From positions 1-61,141 of the forward strand of contig CALGGO010000028.1 of assembly GCA_937916085.1 (NCBI GenBank): DNA of 61,141 nucleotides, read 5' to 3'. The position numbers were made by a program, and so were the translations under genes. This document shows, piece after piece, positions 25,302 through 34,352 of this stretch. The DNA comes from an uncultured Prevotellaceae bacterium. GTDB lineage: Bacteria > Bacteroidota > Bacteroidia > Bacteroidales > Muribaculaceae. Each line of letters opens with the position of its first letter. The stretch's first letter is position 1. The notes beneath the pieces were generated by a model. It saw only the letters and a program-made list of their open reading frames with translations, was not told the DNA's origin and searched no databases.

Positions 25302-26411
25302 ATGGCAAACAATTCATTACTAGAGCGGTTAGATGGCCTTGACGCGCGGTTTGAGGAGATTCAGACTCTTATTACCGACCCGTCGGTCATCGCCGACCAG
25401 AAGCGATATGTAAAGCTCAGCAAGGAGTACAAAAGTCTTGAGAACCTGCTGGCTGTGACACACGAATATAAAAAGAAAATCGAGGACGTGGAAGACGCCA
25501 AGGATCTGCTCGCCAGCGAGAGCGACGAGGAGCTAAGAGCTATGGCTCGTGAAGAGATTGATGCAAACCAGGAAGAGCTTCCCAAACTCGAAGAGAAGAT
25601 AAAACTGCTGCTCATTCCCGAAGACCCCGAAGACTCGAAGAACGCCATCATCGAGATACGTGGCGGCACAGGCGGCGACGAGGCTGCCCTCTTTGCCGGC
25701 GACCTGGCACGCATGTACACCCGCTACTGCGAGAGCCGGGGCTGGAAAATCGAGATGTCGAGTTGCAGCGAGGGAGCCGCGGGAGGCTACAAGGAAATTG
25801 TGTTCAGCGTCACTGGCAACGGCGTGTATGGCACTCTCAAATATGAGAGCGGCGTGCACCGTGTGCAGCGCGTGCCGGTCACCGAGACTCAGGGACGCGT
25901 CCACACCTCGGCGGCGTCGGTGGCGATATTGCCCGAGGCCGAGCCGTTTGACATCGAAATCAACGAGGGCGAGATAAAGTGGGACTACTTCCGCTCCAGT
26001 GGTGCCGGCGGACAGAACGTGAACAAGGTGAACTCTGGAGTGCGCCTGCGCTACATGTGGAACAACCCCAACACCGGCGAGGACCAGGAAATCCTCATCG
26101 AGTGTACCGAGACCCGCGACCAGCCCAAGAACAAGGAGCGCGCACTGGCACGTCTGCGCACCTTCATCTACGACAAGGAGCATCAGAAGTACGTTGACGA
26201 CATCGCCAGCCGTCGCAAGACACTGGTGAGCACCGGCGACCGCTCGGCAAAAATCCGCACCTACAACTACCCACAGGGCCGCATCACCGACCACCGCATT
26301 GGCTACACCATCTACAACCTACCAGCCTTCATGGACGGTGACATACAAGACTGCATCGACCACCTCATCGTAGCCGAGAACGCCGAGAAACTCAAAGAGG
26401 CAGAACTATAA
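25302..26411 (+). CDS. prfA: Peptide chain release factor 1
   Basis: 369 residues. The GGQ motif appears as SGAGGQNVNK, and the PxT stop-codon-reading motif as PVTETQGRVHTS, which identifies RF1 (UAA/UAG) rather than RF2. There is an N-terminal coiled-coil domain 1. The start is MANNSLLERL at 25302. It terminates translation at ribosomes in the cytoplasm. Downstream comes a 25-bp tandem repeat tract before pgk. Confidence 0.96.
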   Translation: MANNSLLERLDGLDARFEEIQTLITDPSVIADQKRYVKLSKEYKSLENLLAVTHEYKKKIEDVEDAKDLLASESDEELRAMAREEIDANQEELPKLEEKIKLLLIPEDPEDSKNAIIEIRGGTGGDEAALFAGDLARMYTRYCESRGWKIEMSSCSEGAAGGYKEIVFSVTGNGVYGTLKYESGVHRVQRVPVTETQGRVHTSAASVAILPEAEPFDIEINEGEIKWDYFRSSGAGGQNVNKVNSGVRLRYMWNNPNTGEDQEILIECTETRDQPKNKERALARLRTFIYDKEHQKYVDDIASRRKTLVSTGDRSAKIRTYNYPQGRITDHRIGYTIYNLPAFMDGDIQDCIDHLIVAENAEKLKEAEL

Positions 26412-26790
26412 GATAAGTTCTGCCGCTTCGCGTTGCTCGCTAGTTAGCCGCGCTTCGCGCTAGTTTGCCGCTCAGCAAGCTGAGCTAGATTATGAGTCTA
26501 GGAGAGCAACGCGAGCAACACAACCAGCGAGCAACGCGAGCGGCACAACCAGCGAGCAACGCGAGCAACACAACCAGCGAGCAACGCGAGCGGCACAACC
26601 AGCGAGCAACGCGAGCAACACAACCAGCGAGCACCGCGAGCGACACAACCAGCGAGCACCGCGAGCGGCACAACCAGCGAGCAACGCGAGCGACACAACC
26701 AAGAAATTTGGCTTAAATTCGTTTAATTCGTGGTTTTTTGCTAACTTTGCACCCAATTAGAAATAGGTAATAATTTTAAAACTTTTCAAA
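26412..26790. repeat. 25-bp tandem repeat array between prfA and pgk, plus pgk promoter
   Basis: About eight head-to-tail copies of a 25-bp unit of the form CAACCAGCGAGCAACGCGAG plus CRRCA occupy ~26500-26700. Unit starts are at 26521, 26546, 26571, 26596, 26621, 26646, 26671 and 26696. Variation is restricted to two positions (AAC/GGC/GAC and AAC/ACC). Upstream 26420-26490 has related GCGCTTCGCGCTAG words. The pgk -7 box TAACTTTG is at 26742-26749, followed by a ~36-nt leader. Confidence 0.9.
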
Positions 26791-28044
26791 ATGGCTAATT
26801 TTAATGATTACAACTTTGCCGGTAAGAAGGCAATCGTGCGTGTTGATTTCAATGTCCCTCTGAATGAGGAAGGTAAGGTTACCGACGACACCCGCATCCG
26901 CGGAGCGTTGCCCACCCTTAAGAAGATTCTTGCCGACGGAGGCAGCCTCGTGGTGATGTCGCACATGGGCAAGCCTAAAGGCAAAGTCAACCCCAAGCTC
27001 TCGCTGAGCCAGATTACCAGCGACGTGGCTGAAGCTCTTGGCACTGAGGTGAAATTCGCTCCCGACTGCGCCAAGGCTGCCGACGCTGCCGCTGCCCTGA
27101 AGCCAGGCGAGGTGCTACTGCTTGAGAACCTGCGATTCTATCCCGAGGAGGAAGGCAAACCTGTAGGCATTGACAAAGAAGACCCTGCCTATAGCGACGC
27201 CAAAAAGGAGATGAAGACCCGTCAGGCTGAGTTTGCCAAAACTCTCGCCAGTTATGCCGACTGCTATGTGAACGATGCTTTCGGCACCGCTCACCGCCGT
27301 CACGCCTCTACTGCTGTCATCGCCGACTATTTCGATGACGACAACAAGATGCTCGGTCTCTTGATGGAGAAAGAGGTAACCGCTATCGACAATGTGCTCA
27401 AGAACGCTCAGCACCCCTTCACCGCCATCATTGGCGGCAGCAAGGTGTCGTCGAAGCTCGCCGTCATCAAGAACCTGCTCGATAAGGTTGACAACCTCAT
27501 CATTGGCGGCGGCATGGGATTCACATTCTTCAAGGCCGAAGGCGGACGCATCGGCAACTCGCTCCACGAGGACGACCTTATGCCCGAGGCTCTCAACGTG
27601 CTTGCCGAGGCTAAGAAGAAGGGGGTTCACGTGCAGCTTTCGGTTGCCACTGTGGCTGGCCGCGAGTTCAAGAACGACACCGAGCAACGCATCTTCGACA
27701 CCCACAACATCGAGGACGGTTGGGAAGGCATGGATGCCAGCCCCGCTTCTCTTGCTCTGTGGAAAGAAATTATCATGAACAGCAAGACCATTCTCTGGAA
27801 CGGTCCTGTGGGAGTGTTTGAGTTTGAGAACTTTGCCAAAGGCACTGGCGAAATCGCTAAGTATGTCGCCGAGGCTACCAAGAACGGCGCTTACTCCCTC
27901 GTGGGCGGTGGCGACTCGGTTGCCGCTGTCAACAAGTTTGGTCTGGCCGACCAAGTTTCCTACGTCTCTACCGGTGGCGGCGCAATGCTCGAAGCCATCG
28001 AGGGCAAGACTCTCCCAGGCGTAGCAGCTATCAAAGGCGAGTAA
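26791..28044 (+). CDS. pgk: Phosphoglycerate kinase
   Basis: 417 residues. Diagnostic segments: VRVDFNVPLN near the N-terminus, LLENLRFYPEEEG, DAFGTAHRRHAST, IIGGSKVSSKL, WNGPVGVFEFENF and GGGDSVAAV for nucleotide binding. It transfers phosphate from 1,3-bisphosphoglycerate to ADP in glycolysis, in the cytoplasm. Monocistronic with a strong terminator at 28062-28102. Confidence 0.97.
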   Translation: MANFNDYNFAGKKAIVRVDFNVPLNEEGKVTDDTRIRGALPTLKKILADGGSLVVMSHMGKPKGKVNPKLSLSQITSDVAEALGTEVKFAPDCAKAADAAAALKPGEVLLLENLRFYPEEEGKPVGIDKEDPAYSDAKKEMKTRQAEFAKTLASYADCYVNDAFGTAHRRHASTAVIADYFDDDNKMLGLLMEKEVTAIDNVLKNAQHPFTAIIGGSKVSSKLAVIKNLLDKVDNLIIGGGMGFTFFKAEGGRIGNSLHEDDLMPEALNVLAEAKKKGVHVQLSVATVAGREFKNDTEQRIFDTHNIEDGWEGMDASPASLALWKEIIMNSKTILWNGPVGVFEFENFAKGTGEIAKYVAEATKNGAYSLVGGGDSVAAVNKFGLADQVSYVSTGGGAMLEAIEGKTLPGVAAIKGE

Positions 28045-28061
28045 TAATTTGCTCTCATACG

Positions 28062-28102
28062 AAAAAACAACGGCTCATCATTTTTGTCGAGCCGTTGTTT
28101 TT
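28062..28102 (+). terminator. pgk terminator
   Basis: AAAACAACGGCTC pairs perfectly with GAGCCGTTGTTTT around a 12-nt loop, followed by T-run. Confidence 0.9.
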
Positions 28103-28125
28103 CTGCAATTTATACTATTCCATTC

Positions 28126-28197
28126 AAAATTATGCTGAGAAAATTATGCTACAAACATAATTTTATTTGCATAATTAAAATATTTACTATATTTTTG
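28126..28197 (+). promoter_or_regulatory. Promoter and AAAATTATG operator cluster of the ATPase gene
   Basis: TTTG at 28166-28169, 20 nt, TATTTTTG at 28190-28197: a full Bacteroidetes promoter. Upstream and overlapping it are AAAATTATGCT at 28126-28136 and 28140-28150, its inverted CATAATTTT at 28156-28164, and a partial GCATAATT at 28169-28176 that touches the -33 box. The middle pair forms a perfect 9-bp inverted repeat. Confidence 0.7.
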
Positions 28198-28222
28198 CGG
28201 TCAAAACTGATATTCAAGCATT

Positions 28223-29353
28223 ATGACGACAAATCCATTCATATTAACTCCACGTATTCCAGAGGAATACTTCTGTGACCGCGAGCAAGAAACTCATCAA
28301 TTAATAACTACTGTTACCAATCAAAGCAATCTCGTTCTCATCTCTCCCCGACGAGTGGGAAAAACTGGACTAATAAACCATTGCTTTGAACAGCCAACAA
28401 TAAAGGATGACTTTATCACTGTGTCAATCGACATTCTGCACACCACATCGTTCAGCGAGCTGATTCTAGAACTTGGCAATGCTGTCTTTAAGAATGTGGC
28501 AAAGAAAAGTGAGCGTATGTTGACAAAATTCATTGCCGCATTACGCTCTCTAAGTGCAAGTTTCGGTTATGACCCACTTAACGGCACTCCAACTTTTGAT
28601 ATCAAACTCGGACAAGTGACTTCCCCAGCTTACACTCTCGACGAGATTTTCACCTATCTCGAAGAAGCTGAGAAGCCTTGCATTGTGGCTATCGATGAGT
28701 TTCAACAGATAACGAACTATCAAGAGAAAAACGTTGAAGCATTGCTGCGCAGCAAGATTCAATTTCTGCGAAACACCTATTTCATCTTCGCTGGTAGCGA
28801 ACGACGAATCATTAGCGAAATGTTCTTCTCTAGCAAACGCCCATTCTACCAGAGCGCATCATTATTAATGCTAGAGCCAATAGAAATCGAGAAATACACA
28901 TCATTTGTCAAGCATCATTTTGAAGCAGCGGGTAAAAAAATTCACGAAGATACCGTCGCCAGTGTCTATCATAAGTGGCAAGGCATCACAATGTATATGC
29001 ACCGCATTTTCCACGACGCGTTCATCCTTGTGCAAGAAGGCGAGGAATGCACACCACAGATCATTGACGAAATAACCAATTCTTATCTTGCACAAAACGA
29101 GAAACGCCTACAAGAAATGCTGACATTTATCACACCTCAACAGAAAGAACTACTCTACGCCATAGCACGCGAAGGAGTAGCCACAAAACTCACCTCGGCG
29201 GCATTTGTCAAGAGAAACCAATTGAAATCGGCAAGCGCCGTACAGTCGGCGACAAAACGTCTGCTTGAATATGATATAATAACCCAAAAGGGTCACGAGT
29301 TTTCTGTCTCTGACCCTCTTCTCTCCATCTGGCTGAGGAGCAGGATAGATTAA
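28223..29353 (+). CDS. AAA-type ATPase with C-terminal winged helix (Bacteroidales ATP-binding protein)
   Basis: 376 residues. Walker A SPRRVGKTGL (41-50), Walker B CIVAIDEFQQ (153-162), and a C-terminal winged helix (about 300-376, ending VSDPLLSIWLRSR). This is the archaeal-type/STAND-like ATPase family common in Bacteroides, of unknown function; links to toxin-antitoxin or nuclease partners are speculative. Own promoter with an operator-like cluster. The stop overlaps the ettA stop from the opposite strand. Confidence 0.8.
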   Translation: MTTNPFILTPRIPEEYFCDREQETHQLITTVTNQSNLVLISPRRVGKTGLINHCFEQPTIKDDFITVSIDILHTTSFSELILELGNAVFKNVAKKSERMLTKFIAALRSLSASFGYDPLNGTPTFDIKLGQVTSPAYTLDEIFTYLEEAEKPCIVAIDEFQQITNYQEKNVEALLRSKIQFLRNTYFIFAGSERRIISEMFFSSKRPFYQSASLLMLEPIEIEKYTSFVKHHFEAAGKKIHEDTVASVYHKWQGITMYMHRIFHDAFILVQEGEECTPQIIDEITNSYLAQNEKRLQEMLTFITPQQKELLYAIAREGVATKLTSAAFVKRNQLKSASAVQSATKRLLEYDIITQKGHEFSVSDPLLSIWLRSRID

Positions 29354-31047
29354 TCGCTCACCAGTTTGCGGTAACGCACGCGGGTGGGTTCTTCTTTGCC
29401 TAGGCGCTTGAGTTTGTTCTCTTCATATTCTGAATAAGAGCCTTCGAAGAAGAACACGTTGCTGTCGCCCTCAAAGGCGAGGATGTGGGTGCAGATGCGG
29501 TCGAGGAACCAGCGGTCGTGGCTGATGACCACGGCGCAGCCGGCGAAGTCGTCGAGACCTTCCTCCAGAGCCCGCAGAGTGTTCACATCGATGTCATTGG
29601 TAGGCTCGTCGAGCAGCAGCACGTTGCCTTCCTCCTTGAGTGCAAGGGCCAGCTGCAAGCGGTTTCGCTCACCGCCGCTGAGCACGCCGCACTTCTTTTG
29701 CTGGTCAACGCCCGAGAAGTTGAAACGCGACAGATAGGCGCGCGCGTTCACGTCGCGACCGCCCATGCGCAGCAGTTCTACCCCACCCGAAATCACCTCA
29801 TAGACGGTCTTGTCGGGGTCGATGCTCGTGTGCTGCTGGTCAACATACACCGCCTTGACGGTCTCTCCCACCTCAAAGGTTCCGCTGTCGGGCTTCTCAA
29901 GTCCCATAATGAGTCGGAAAAGCGTGGTCTTGCCAGCGCCATTAGGACCTATCACGCCCACGATGCCGTTAGGCGGCAGCATGAAATTGAGGTCGTCGAA
30001 GAGCAATTTGTCGCCGTAGGCCTTCGCCACATGCTGAGCCTCGATAACCTTGTTTCCCAAGCGCGGACCATTAGGAATGAATATCTCAAGTTTCTCTTCT
30101 TTCTCCTTTACGGTCTCGTTGAGTAGCTTGTCGTAGCTGTTAAGACGTGCCTTGCCCTTAGCCTGACGCGCCTTTGGTGCCATGCGCACCCATTCCAACT
30201 CACGCTGCAAAGTCTTGCGACGCTTGCTCTCGGTCTTCTCCTCTTGCGCCAGTCGCTGCGTTTTCTGCTCCAGCCAACTGCTGTAGTTTCCACGCCAGGG
30301 AATACCCTCGCCACGGTCGAGTTCGAGAATCCACCCTGCCACATGATCGAGGAAGTAGCGGTCGTGAGTCACGGCAATCACCGTGCCCTCATACTGCTGC
30401 AAGTGCTGCTCCAGCCAGTCGATAGACTCAGCGTCGAGGTGGTTGGTAGGCTCATCGAGCAGGAGCACGTCGGGTTTCTGCAACAACAGTCGGCACAAAG
30501 CCACACGTCGGCGCTCACCACCGCTCAGGTGCTCGGTGCTCTCGTCGCCATGCGGACAACGCAAAGCGTCCATCGCCCGCTCCAGACGACTGTCGAGATT
30601 CCAAGCGTCGGTAGCGTCAATTATGTCCTGCAACTGAGCTTGACGTGCAAAGAGTTCATTCATCTTGTCTTCATTCTCATAATACTCAGGCAAGCCAAAC
30701 TTCTGGTTTATCTCCTCATATTCCTTGAGAGCGTCAACCACATGCTGCACACCCTCCTGTACCACTTCCTTGACGGTCTTTGTTGGATCAAGTTGCGGGT
30801 CCTGAGGCAGATAGCCCACACTATAGCCAGGGGCAAACACCACCTCGCCTTGATACTGCCTCTCGATGCCGGCGATGATTTTCATCAAGGTAGATTTACC
30901 CGCGCCATTAAGACCAATGATGCCAATCTTCGCCCCATAGAAGAACGAGAGATAGATGTTTTTGAGAATCTGTTTCTGGTTTTGCTGAATTGTCTTGCTC
31001 ACCCCCACCATGGAGAAGATGATTTTCTTGTCGTCAACTGTTGCCAT
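29350..31047 (-). CDS. ettA: Energy-dependent translational throttle protein EttA (ABC-F)
   Basis: 565 residues with two ABC domains joined by the ABC-F linker and no membrane domain. Walker A: GLNGAGKST and GPNGAGKTT; signature motifs HLSGGERRRVA and VLSGGERNRLQ; Walker B ending LLDEPTNHLD and LLDEPTNDID. The arm insertion between them is short, as in EttA. It binds the ribosomal E site and gates entry into elongation according to the ATP/ADP ratio. Convergent with the ATPase gene. Confidence 0.93.
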   Translation of the reverse strand: MATVDDKKIIFSMVGVSKTIQQNQKQILKNIYLSFFYGAKIGIIGLNGAGKSTLMKIIAGIERQYQGEVVFAPGYSVGYLPQDPQLDPTKTVKEVVQEGVQHVVDALKEYEEINQKFGLPEYYENEDKMNELFARQAQLQDIIDATDAWNLDSRLERAMDALRCPHGDESTEHLSGGERRRVALCRLLLQKPDVLLLDEPTNHLDAESIDWLEQHLQQYEGTVIAVTHDRYFLDHVAGWILELDRGEGIPWRGNYSSWLEQKTQRLAQEEKTESKRRKTLQRELEWVRMAPKARQAKGKARLNSYDKLLNETVKEKEEKLEIFIPNGPRLGNKVIEAQHVAKAYGDKLLFDDLNFMLPPNGIVGVIGPNGAGKTTLFRLIMGLEKPDSGTFEVGETVKAVYVDQQHTSIDPDKTVYEVISGGVELLRMGGRDVNARAYLSRFNFSGVDQQKKCGVLSGGERNRLQLALALKEEGNVLLLDEPTNDIDVNTLRALEEGLDDFAGCAVVISHDRWFLDRICTHILAFEGDSNVFFFEGSYSEYEENKLKRLGKEEPTRVRYRKLVSD

Positions 31048-31384
31048 AAAATATAAGTTTAGTGTTTAGAGGTTAGAAGTTTTTGAGTACTCAATCCCCA
31101 ACGACACAGTTATATCAAACAACTTTCCAACAACTTGAACAACTAAAAATTTTTTCTCACGCTCGGCACTTTTCTCAAACAAAGTCAACAAAGAAGAACA
31201 AAGTCAACAAAGAATATTTTTTGTTATTCTTGTCAGGTTTTTAATAAAATGCTCACGCTCGCAAAGCTTTGAGCAAGCTCAAGCTTTTCTCGCTTAATCG
31301 CATTTTTGTTTATTTTGTTTGATTTAAACTCGCTTAATCGCATTTTTATTGTGCTTGTTGTTAACTTGTTGTTTTTGTTGTTTT
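31048..31384. repeat. Intergenic region with AAAATGC…GCATTTT repeat unit
   Basis: A 61-bp unit at 31246-31306 (AAAATGCTCACGCTCGCAAAG to CTCGCTTAATCGCATTTT), followed at ~31328-31348 by a second copy of its right end. Adjacent are TTGTTATTCTTGTC and TTGTTTTTGTTG words. No gene and no clear ettA promoter. Confidence 0.75.
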
Positions 31385-32164
31385 TTATAACGGTGAACTG
31401 TGAACTATTATCGTCATGCCGTCGTAGGCGAGTTCCACGCCTGGAGGCAGTAGTTTTGTGGTCTCAGCGTGCAGACCTATGCCGTGGCTCATGTGGATGA
31501 GCACTGCTCTACCCGGCTTTATCTGCTCAATTATTTCAAGTGCTTGAGAAAGCGATATGTGCGAGATATGCTTCTCGAAGCGCAATGCGTTGAGCACAAG
31601 CACCGGGATACCACGCAACTGCTCTATCTGCTGCTGAGCGATGGTCTTGCAATCGGTGATATAGGCTAGGCCACCAATCTTGAACCCCAAGATGGGAAGC
31701 TTGTAATGAAGCACTGGTATTGGCTCTATCCTGATGCCTGCGCAGTCAAATGCGTCGTGGTCGTTAATCTCAATCAAGTCGTAATGTGGCACTCCGGGAT
31801 AGGGATGCTCGGCAAAGCAATACGACAGACGCTGGCGAATAGCGGCAATCACGTCACGACGCGCAAAGATTGGGAAATTGCTGAAACCCCGTAGCTCCTC
31901 AAGACCGCCTATGTGGTCATAGTGGATGTGGGTGATGAGCAATGCGTCGAGATTGGCGTTGCCAGTACTGAGAATCTGCTGACGGAAGTCGGGACCACAG
32001 TCTATCAAGATGCGCTTGCCACGCCATTCCACCAGCGCCGACTGCCGCAAGCGCTTGTCGCGAGGGTCGCTCGAGCGGCACACCTGGCAACGGCACCCTA
32101 TCTGCGGTACCCCAGTGCTGGTGCCGCTGCCCAATAGCGTTATTTTCAGCTCGTCGTCCATCAT
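31385..32164 (-). CDS. MBL-fold metal-dependent hydrolase, PhnP-like
   Basis: 259 residues of metallo-beta-lactamase fold. The zinc motif is THIHYDHIGG (H79, H81, D83, H84), preceded by LIDCGPDFR and followed by ITDC and the C-terminal IHMSHG. The GxxTSTGVPQIGCRCxVC opening is that of the PhnP/cyclic phosphodiesterase group. Likely a cytoplasmic phosphodiesterase; the substrate is unknown. It overlaps the upstream lipoprotein gene by 4 nt (ATGA), so translation is coupled. Confidence 0.88.
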   Translation of the reverse strand: MMDDELKITLLGSGTSTGVPQIGCRCQVCRSSDPRDKRLRQSALVEWRGKRILIDCGPDFRQQILSTGNANLDALLITHIHYDHIGGLEELRGFSNFPIFARRDVIAAIRQRLSYCFAEHPYPGVPHYDLIEINDHDAFDCAGIRIEPIPVLHYKLPILGFKIGGLAYITDCKTIAQQQIEQLRGIPVLVLNALRFEKHISHISLSQALEIIEQIKPGRAVLIHMSHGIGLHAETTKLLPPGVELAYDGMTIIVHSSPL

Positions 32165-33099
32165 CTGAACTCTTTCAACACACCATCAACGAAGAACAGA
32201 TACCGCCCTCCGTCATAATACCAGTATTCTCGCAACCCCGACTGGTCGGGCAGCTGACGCACATTAACGGGGCTGCCCATTGCCAAACGGCACTCCTCCT
32301 TTGTCATGCCTTCGGCAACCTTGCCATTGACAATATTCGCCCACGTGGCAGGCGAGATGTCGGGATATTGTTTCCTGACATCAGTCATCGAGAACAGCGA
32401 GTCGAAATCTCGCCCCACGCCATCGGAGCCAGGCACCTTCATCCACACAAACGCCTCGTCGCCATTGTCGGTGGCACGAAACTCCACTTTGAGAGGATAC
32501 ACCTTGTTGCCGGGCTTCACTGCGGTAATGACTACAGGAATAAACCTGCGGTTGCCTGCAGGGTGACCTCCTTCAATATCATACCATATTGCAGTCTTGA
32601 CATATACCGTTTTATCAACAAGCTGATTAACTACATTTTGAATAATGTCGTCATCAACCAGGAAGGGTATAGAGAATGAGCGGCGGTTTACTTCTTTAAA
32701 TGTTTTACCAGTATTGTACATCAGCCTATATGACCCACAATTCAAATAAATATCGACGACTTCGTTATTGTCGAGTGTCTTGTGAGTGCCGTAGCCTGCA
32801 TAGCTAAGTTTCTTGCCTTCGAGCGCCAATGTGTCGAGGTCATAATCGACCGACGGCTTGAAGATGAGGCGTGCCTGATTATCGACACACCAGAACTCCT
32901 TGCCCTCGCGCCAAGAAGACAGTGAGTCGGCTGCGACATGAATCGACGATTCACGGCTGCCGTCATCGAAGTGCCGGATAGCGCGCTGCACATCTTTCTC
33001 GGTGATCTTCTTGGTGCTCTCCACGCCAGTGAAGCAGCCCGTCAATGACAGAGCCGCAACAGCAACAAGCAATATATTTAATGCACACCTCATTGGCAT
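32161..33099 (-). CDS. Lipoprotein with C-terminal BamE/SmpA-like segment
   Basis: From ATG at 33099, MPMRCALNILLVAVAALSLTGC gives a lipobox with Cys22. The middle region is beta-rich and of no recognised family. The last ~60 residues (AEGMTKEECRLAMGSPVNVR, then YWYYDGGRYLFF) resemble the SmpA/BamE fold of outer-membrane lipoproteins. The start at 33123 is rejected because those codons lie within a dispersed repeat end. A TAACTTTG box at 33260-33253 would transcribe through the repeat 33113-33245 as leader. Operon with the MBL hydrolase. Confidence 0.75.
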   Translation of the reverse strand: MPMRCALNILLVAVAALSLTGCFTGVESTKKITEKDVQRAIRHFDDGSRESSIHVAADSLSSWREGKEFWCVDNQARLIFKPSVDYDLDTLALEGKKLSYAGYGTHKTLDNNEVVDIYLNCGSYRLMYNTGKTFKEVNRRSFSIPFLVDDDIIQNVVNQLVDKTVYVKTAIWYDIEGGHPAGNRRFIPVVITAVKPGNKVYPLKVEFRATDNGDEAFVWMKVPGSDGVGRDFDSLFSMTDVRKQYPDISPATWANIVNGKVAEGMTKEECRLAMGSPVNVRQLPDQSGLREYWYYDGGRYLFFVDGVLKEFR

Positions 33100-33112
33100 A
33101 TCAGTTTTGAAT

Positions 33113-33245
33113 AAAATGCTCACGCTCGCAAAGCAATTGAGCTAACAAGCTGACAAGGAACAAGCAAACAAGGCAATGGTAGTTTAGCAGCATGACACAT
33201 GTCTCGTCAGCTAGTCAGCTTGTTTGTCTCGCTTAATCGCATTTT
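33113..33245. repeat. 133-bp repeat unit bounded by AAAATGC/GCATTTT
   Basis: Starts AAAATGCTCACGCTCGCAAAG and ends CTCGCTTAATCGCATTTT. The interior has GAGCTAACAAGCTGACAAGG and GGCAATGG, then GTCAGCTAGTCAGCTTG. The same long unit occurs inverted at 43531-43865, where it carries an insertion. Confidence 0.8.
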
Positions 33246-33372
33246 TCATCTACAAAGTTAATCGTTTATCACCAATTTACACCGTTTACAAGTGATTTTT
33301 TCAGTATTTTTATAACAAATCATTTTTTTTAGTACTTTATAAATATTCCGAGCAAAACAATGTAGCAATTAT

Positions 33373-33403
33373 TTTGATATTTGTTAAACTTGCAGTAAAT
33401 TTG
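33373..33403 (+). promoter_or_regulatory. Promoter of the wza-like gene
   Basis: TTTG (33373-33376), 19 nt, TAAATTTG (33396-33403): exact consensus spacing, giving a ~40-nt leader. Confidence 0.85.
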
Positions 33404-33448
33404 CAAGCGAATAAGAAAAAAATGGCATTAATTTAAACTGTAAATGAT

Positions 33449-34258
33449 ATGAAATCAAAACTCTTTTTACTATTGTCTATGGCAGCTGTCATCTTCACAA
33501 GCTGCAACACCACAAAGGACATCCCTTACATGATTGGCGCAAACCAACTGCCACAAGAGGTGCTTCAATCGGCCGCCAAGGCGAGCGATCCGGCAGTCAT
33601 GCCTGGCGACATGCTGCAAATCAACGTTATCAGCAGCAACACCGAGGCGGTGAAACCGTTCAACAAAATCGACTATGTGTCTAACCTGGGAGGCAGCGGC
33701 AGCATGAACGGCAATAGCGAGAACTCTATGTATTACTATCTCGTGGACGACAAGGGCAACATCGAGTTTCCACTGCTCGGCACCCTGCATGTGGGAGGCA
33801 TGAGCAAGAGCGCCACCGAGAACTACATAGCCTCGCAAATCTACCCGCGCTATCTCACCGAGCGACCCAGCGTGGAGGTGCGGTTCCAGAACTTCAGGGT
33901 CTCTATTCTGGGTGAGGTCAACAGCCCCGGTGTCATCAAGGCCACAAACGGGCGCCTCAACCTGCTCGAGGCCATCGCGCAGGCTGGCGACCTCACGATT
34001 CACGGACGCCGCGACAATGTGATGATCGTGCGCACCAACAGCGACGGCAGCCGCTCCATCAACACCGTGAACATGAACGACAAGAACATGATTGTCTCGC
34101 CGAGCTTCAACTTGCAGCAAAACGACATCATCTACGTGGAGCCCAACAGCTCCCGTGCCCGCCAGTCGTGGAACGTGCCACCAGCACTGTCGCTGGGAAT
34201 GTCGTCAGTGGGCACTCTTATCTCCATCGCCACCTTCATCATCACACTGACAAAGTAA
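33449..34258 (+). CDS. Polysaccharide export outer-membrane lipoprotein (Wza/BexD-like)
   Basis: 269 residues. Lipobox IFTSC (Cys19); Poly_export domain from ~50 (AVMPGDMLQINVISSN) through VEVRFQNFRVSILGEVNSPG; an SLBB-type segment LNLLEAIAQAGDLTIHGRRD; a C-terminal hydrophobic helix (LGMSSVGTLISIATFIITLT) as in Wza. It would form the outer-membrane export channel for capsule or exopolysaccharide. No wzc, glycosyltransferase or flippase lies beside it, so it is an orphan here; its partners are elsewhere. Confidence 0.88.
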   Translation: MKSKLFLLLSMAAVIFTSCNTTKDIPYMIGANQLPQEVLQSAAKASDPAVMPGDMLQINVISSNTEAVKPFNKIDYVSNLGGSGSMNGNSENSMYYYLVDDKGNIEFPLLGTLHVGGMSKSATENYIASQIYPRYLTERPSVEVRFQNFRVSILGEVNSPGVIKATNGRLNLLEAIAQAGDLTIHGRRDNVMIVRTNSDGSRSINTVNMNDKNMIVSPSFNLQQNDIIYVEPNSSRARQSWNVPPALSLGMSSVGTLISIATFIITLTK

Positions 34259-34352
34259 GGGAGAGCTAACAAGCTAACAAGAAACAAGCTGACGAGACAA
34301 TGGTATAATACACATTTGCCTGGTCAGCTTGTTAGCTTGTAACTTGTCAGCT

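Noticed and set aside
26500..26700. CRISPR array
   Set aside because: The units are contiguous with no spacers and vary at fixed positions, so this is a simple tandem repeat.
26485..26756. Several overlapping frames encoding repeated Arg/Cys/Leu or Ser/Asn/Glu peptides
   Set aside because: They are the automatic result of the 25-bp tandem array being open in all frames.
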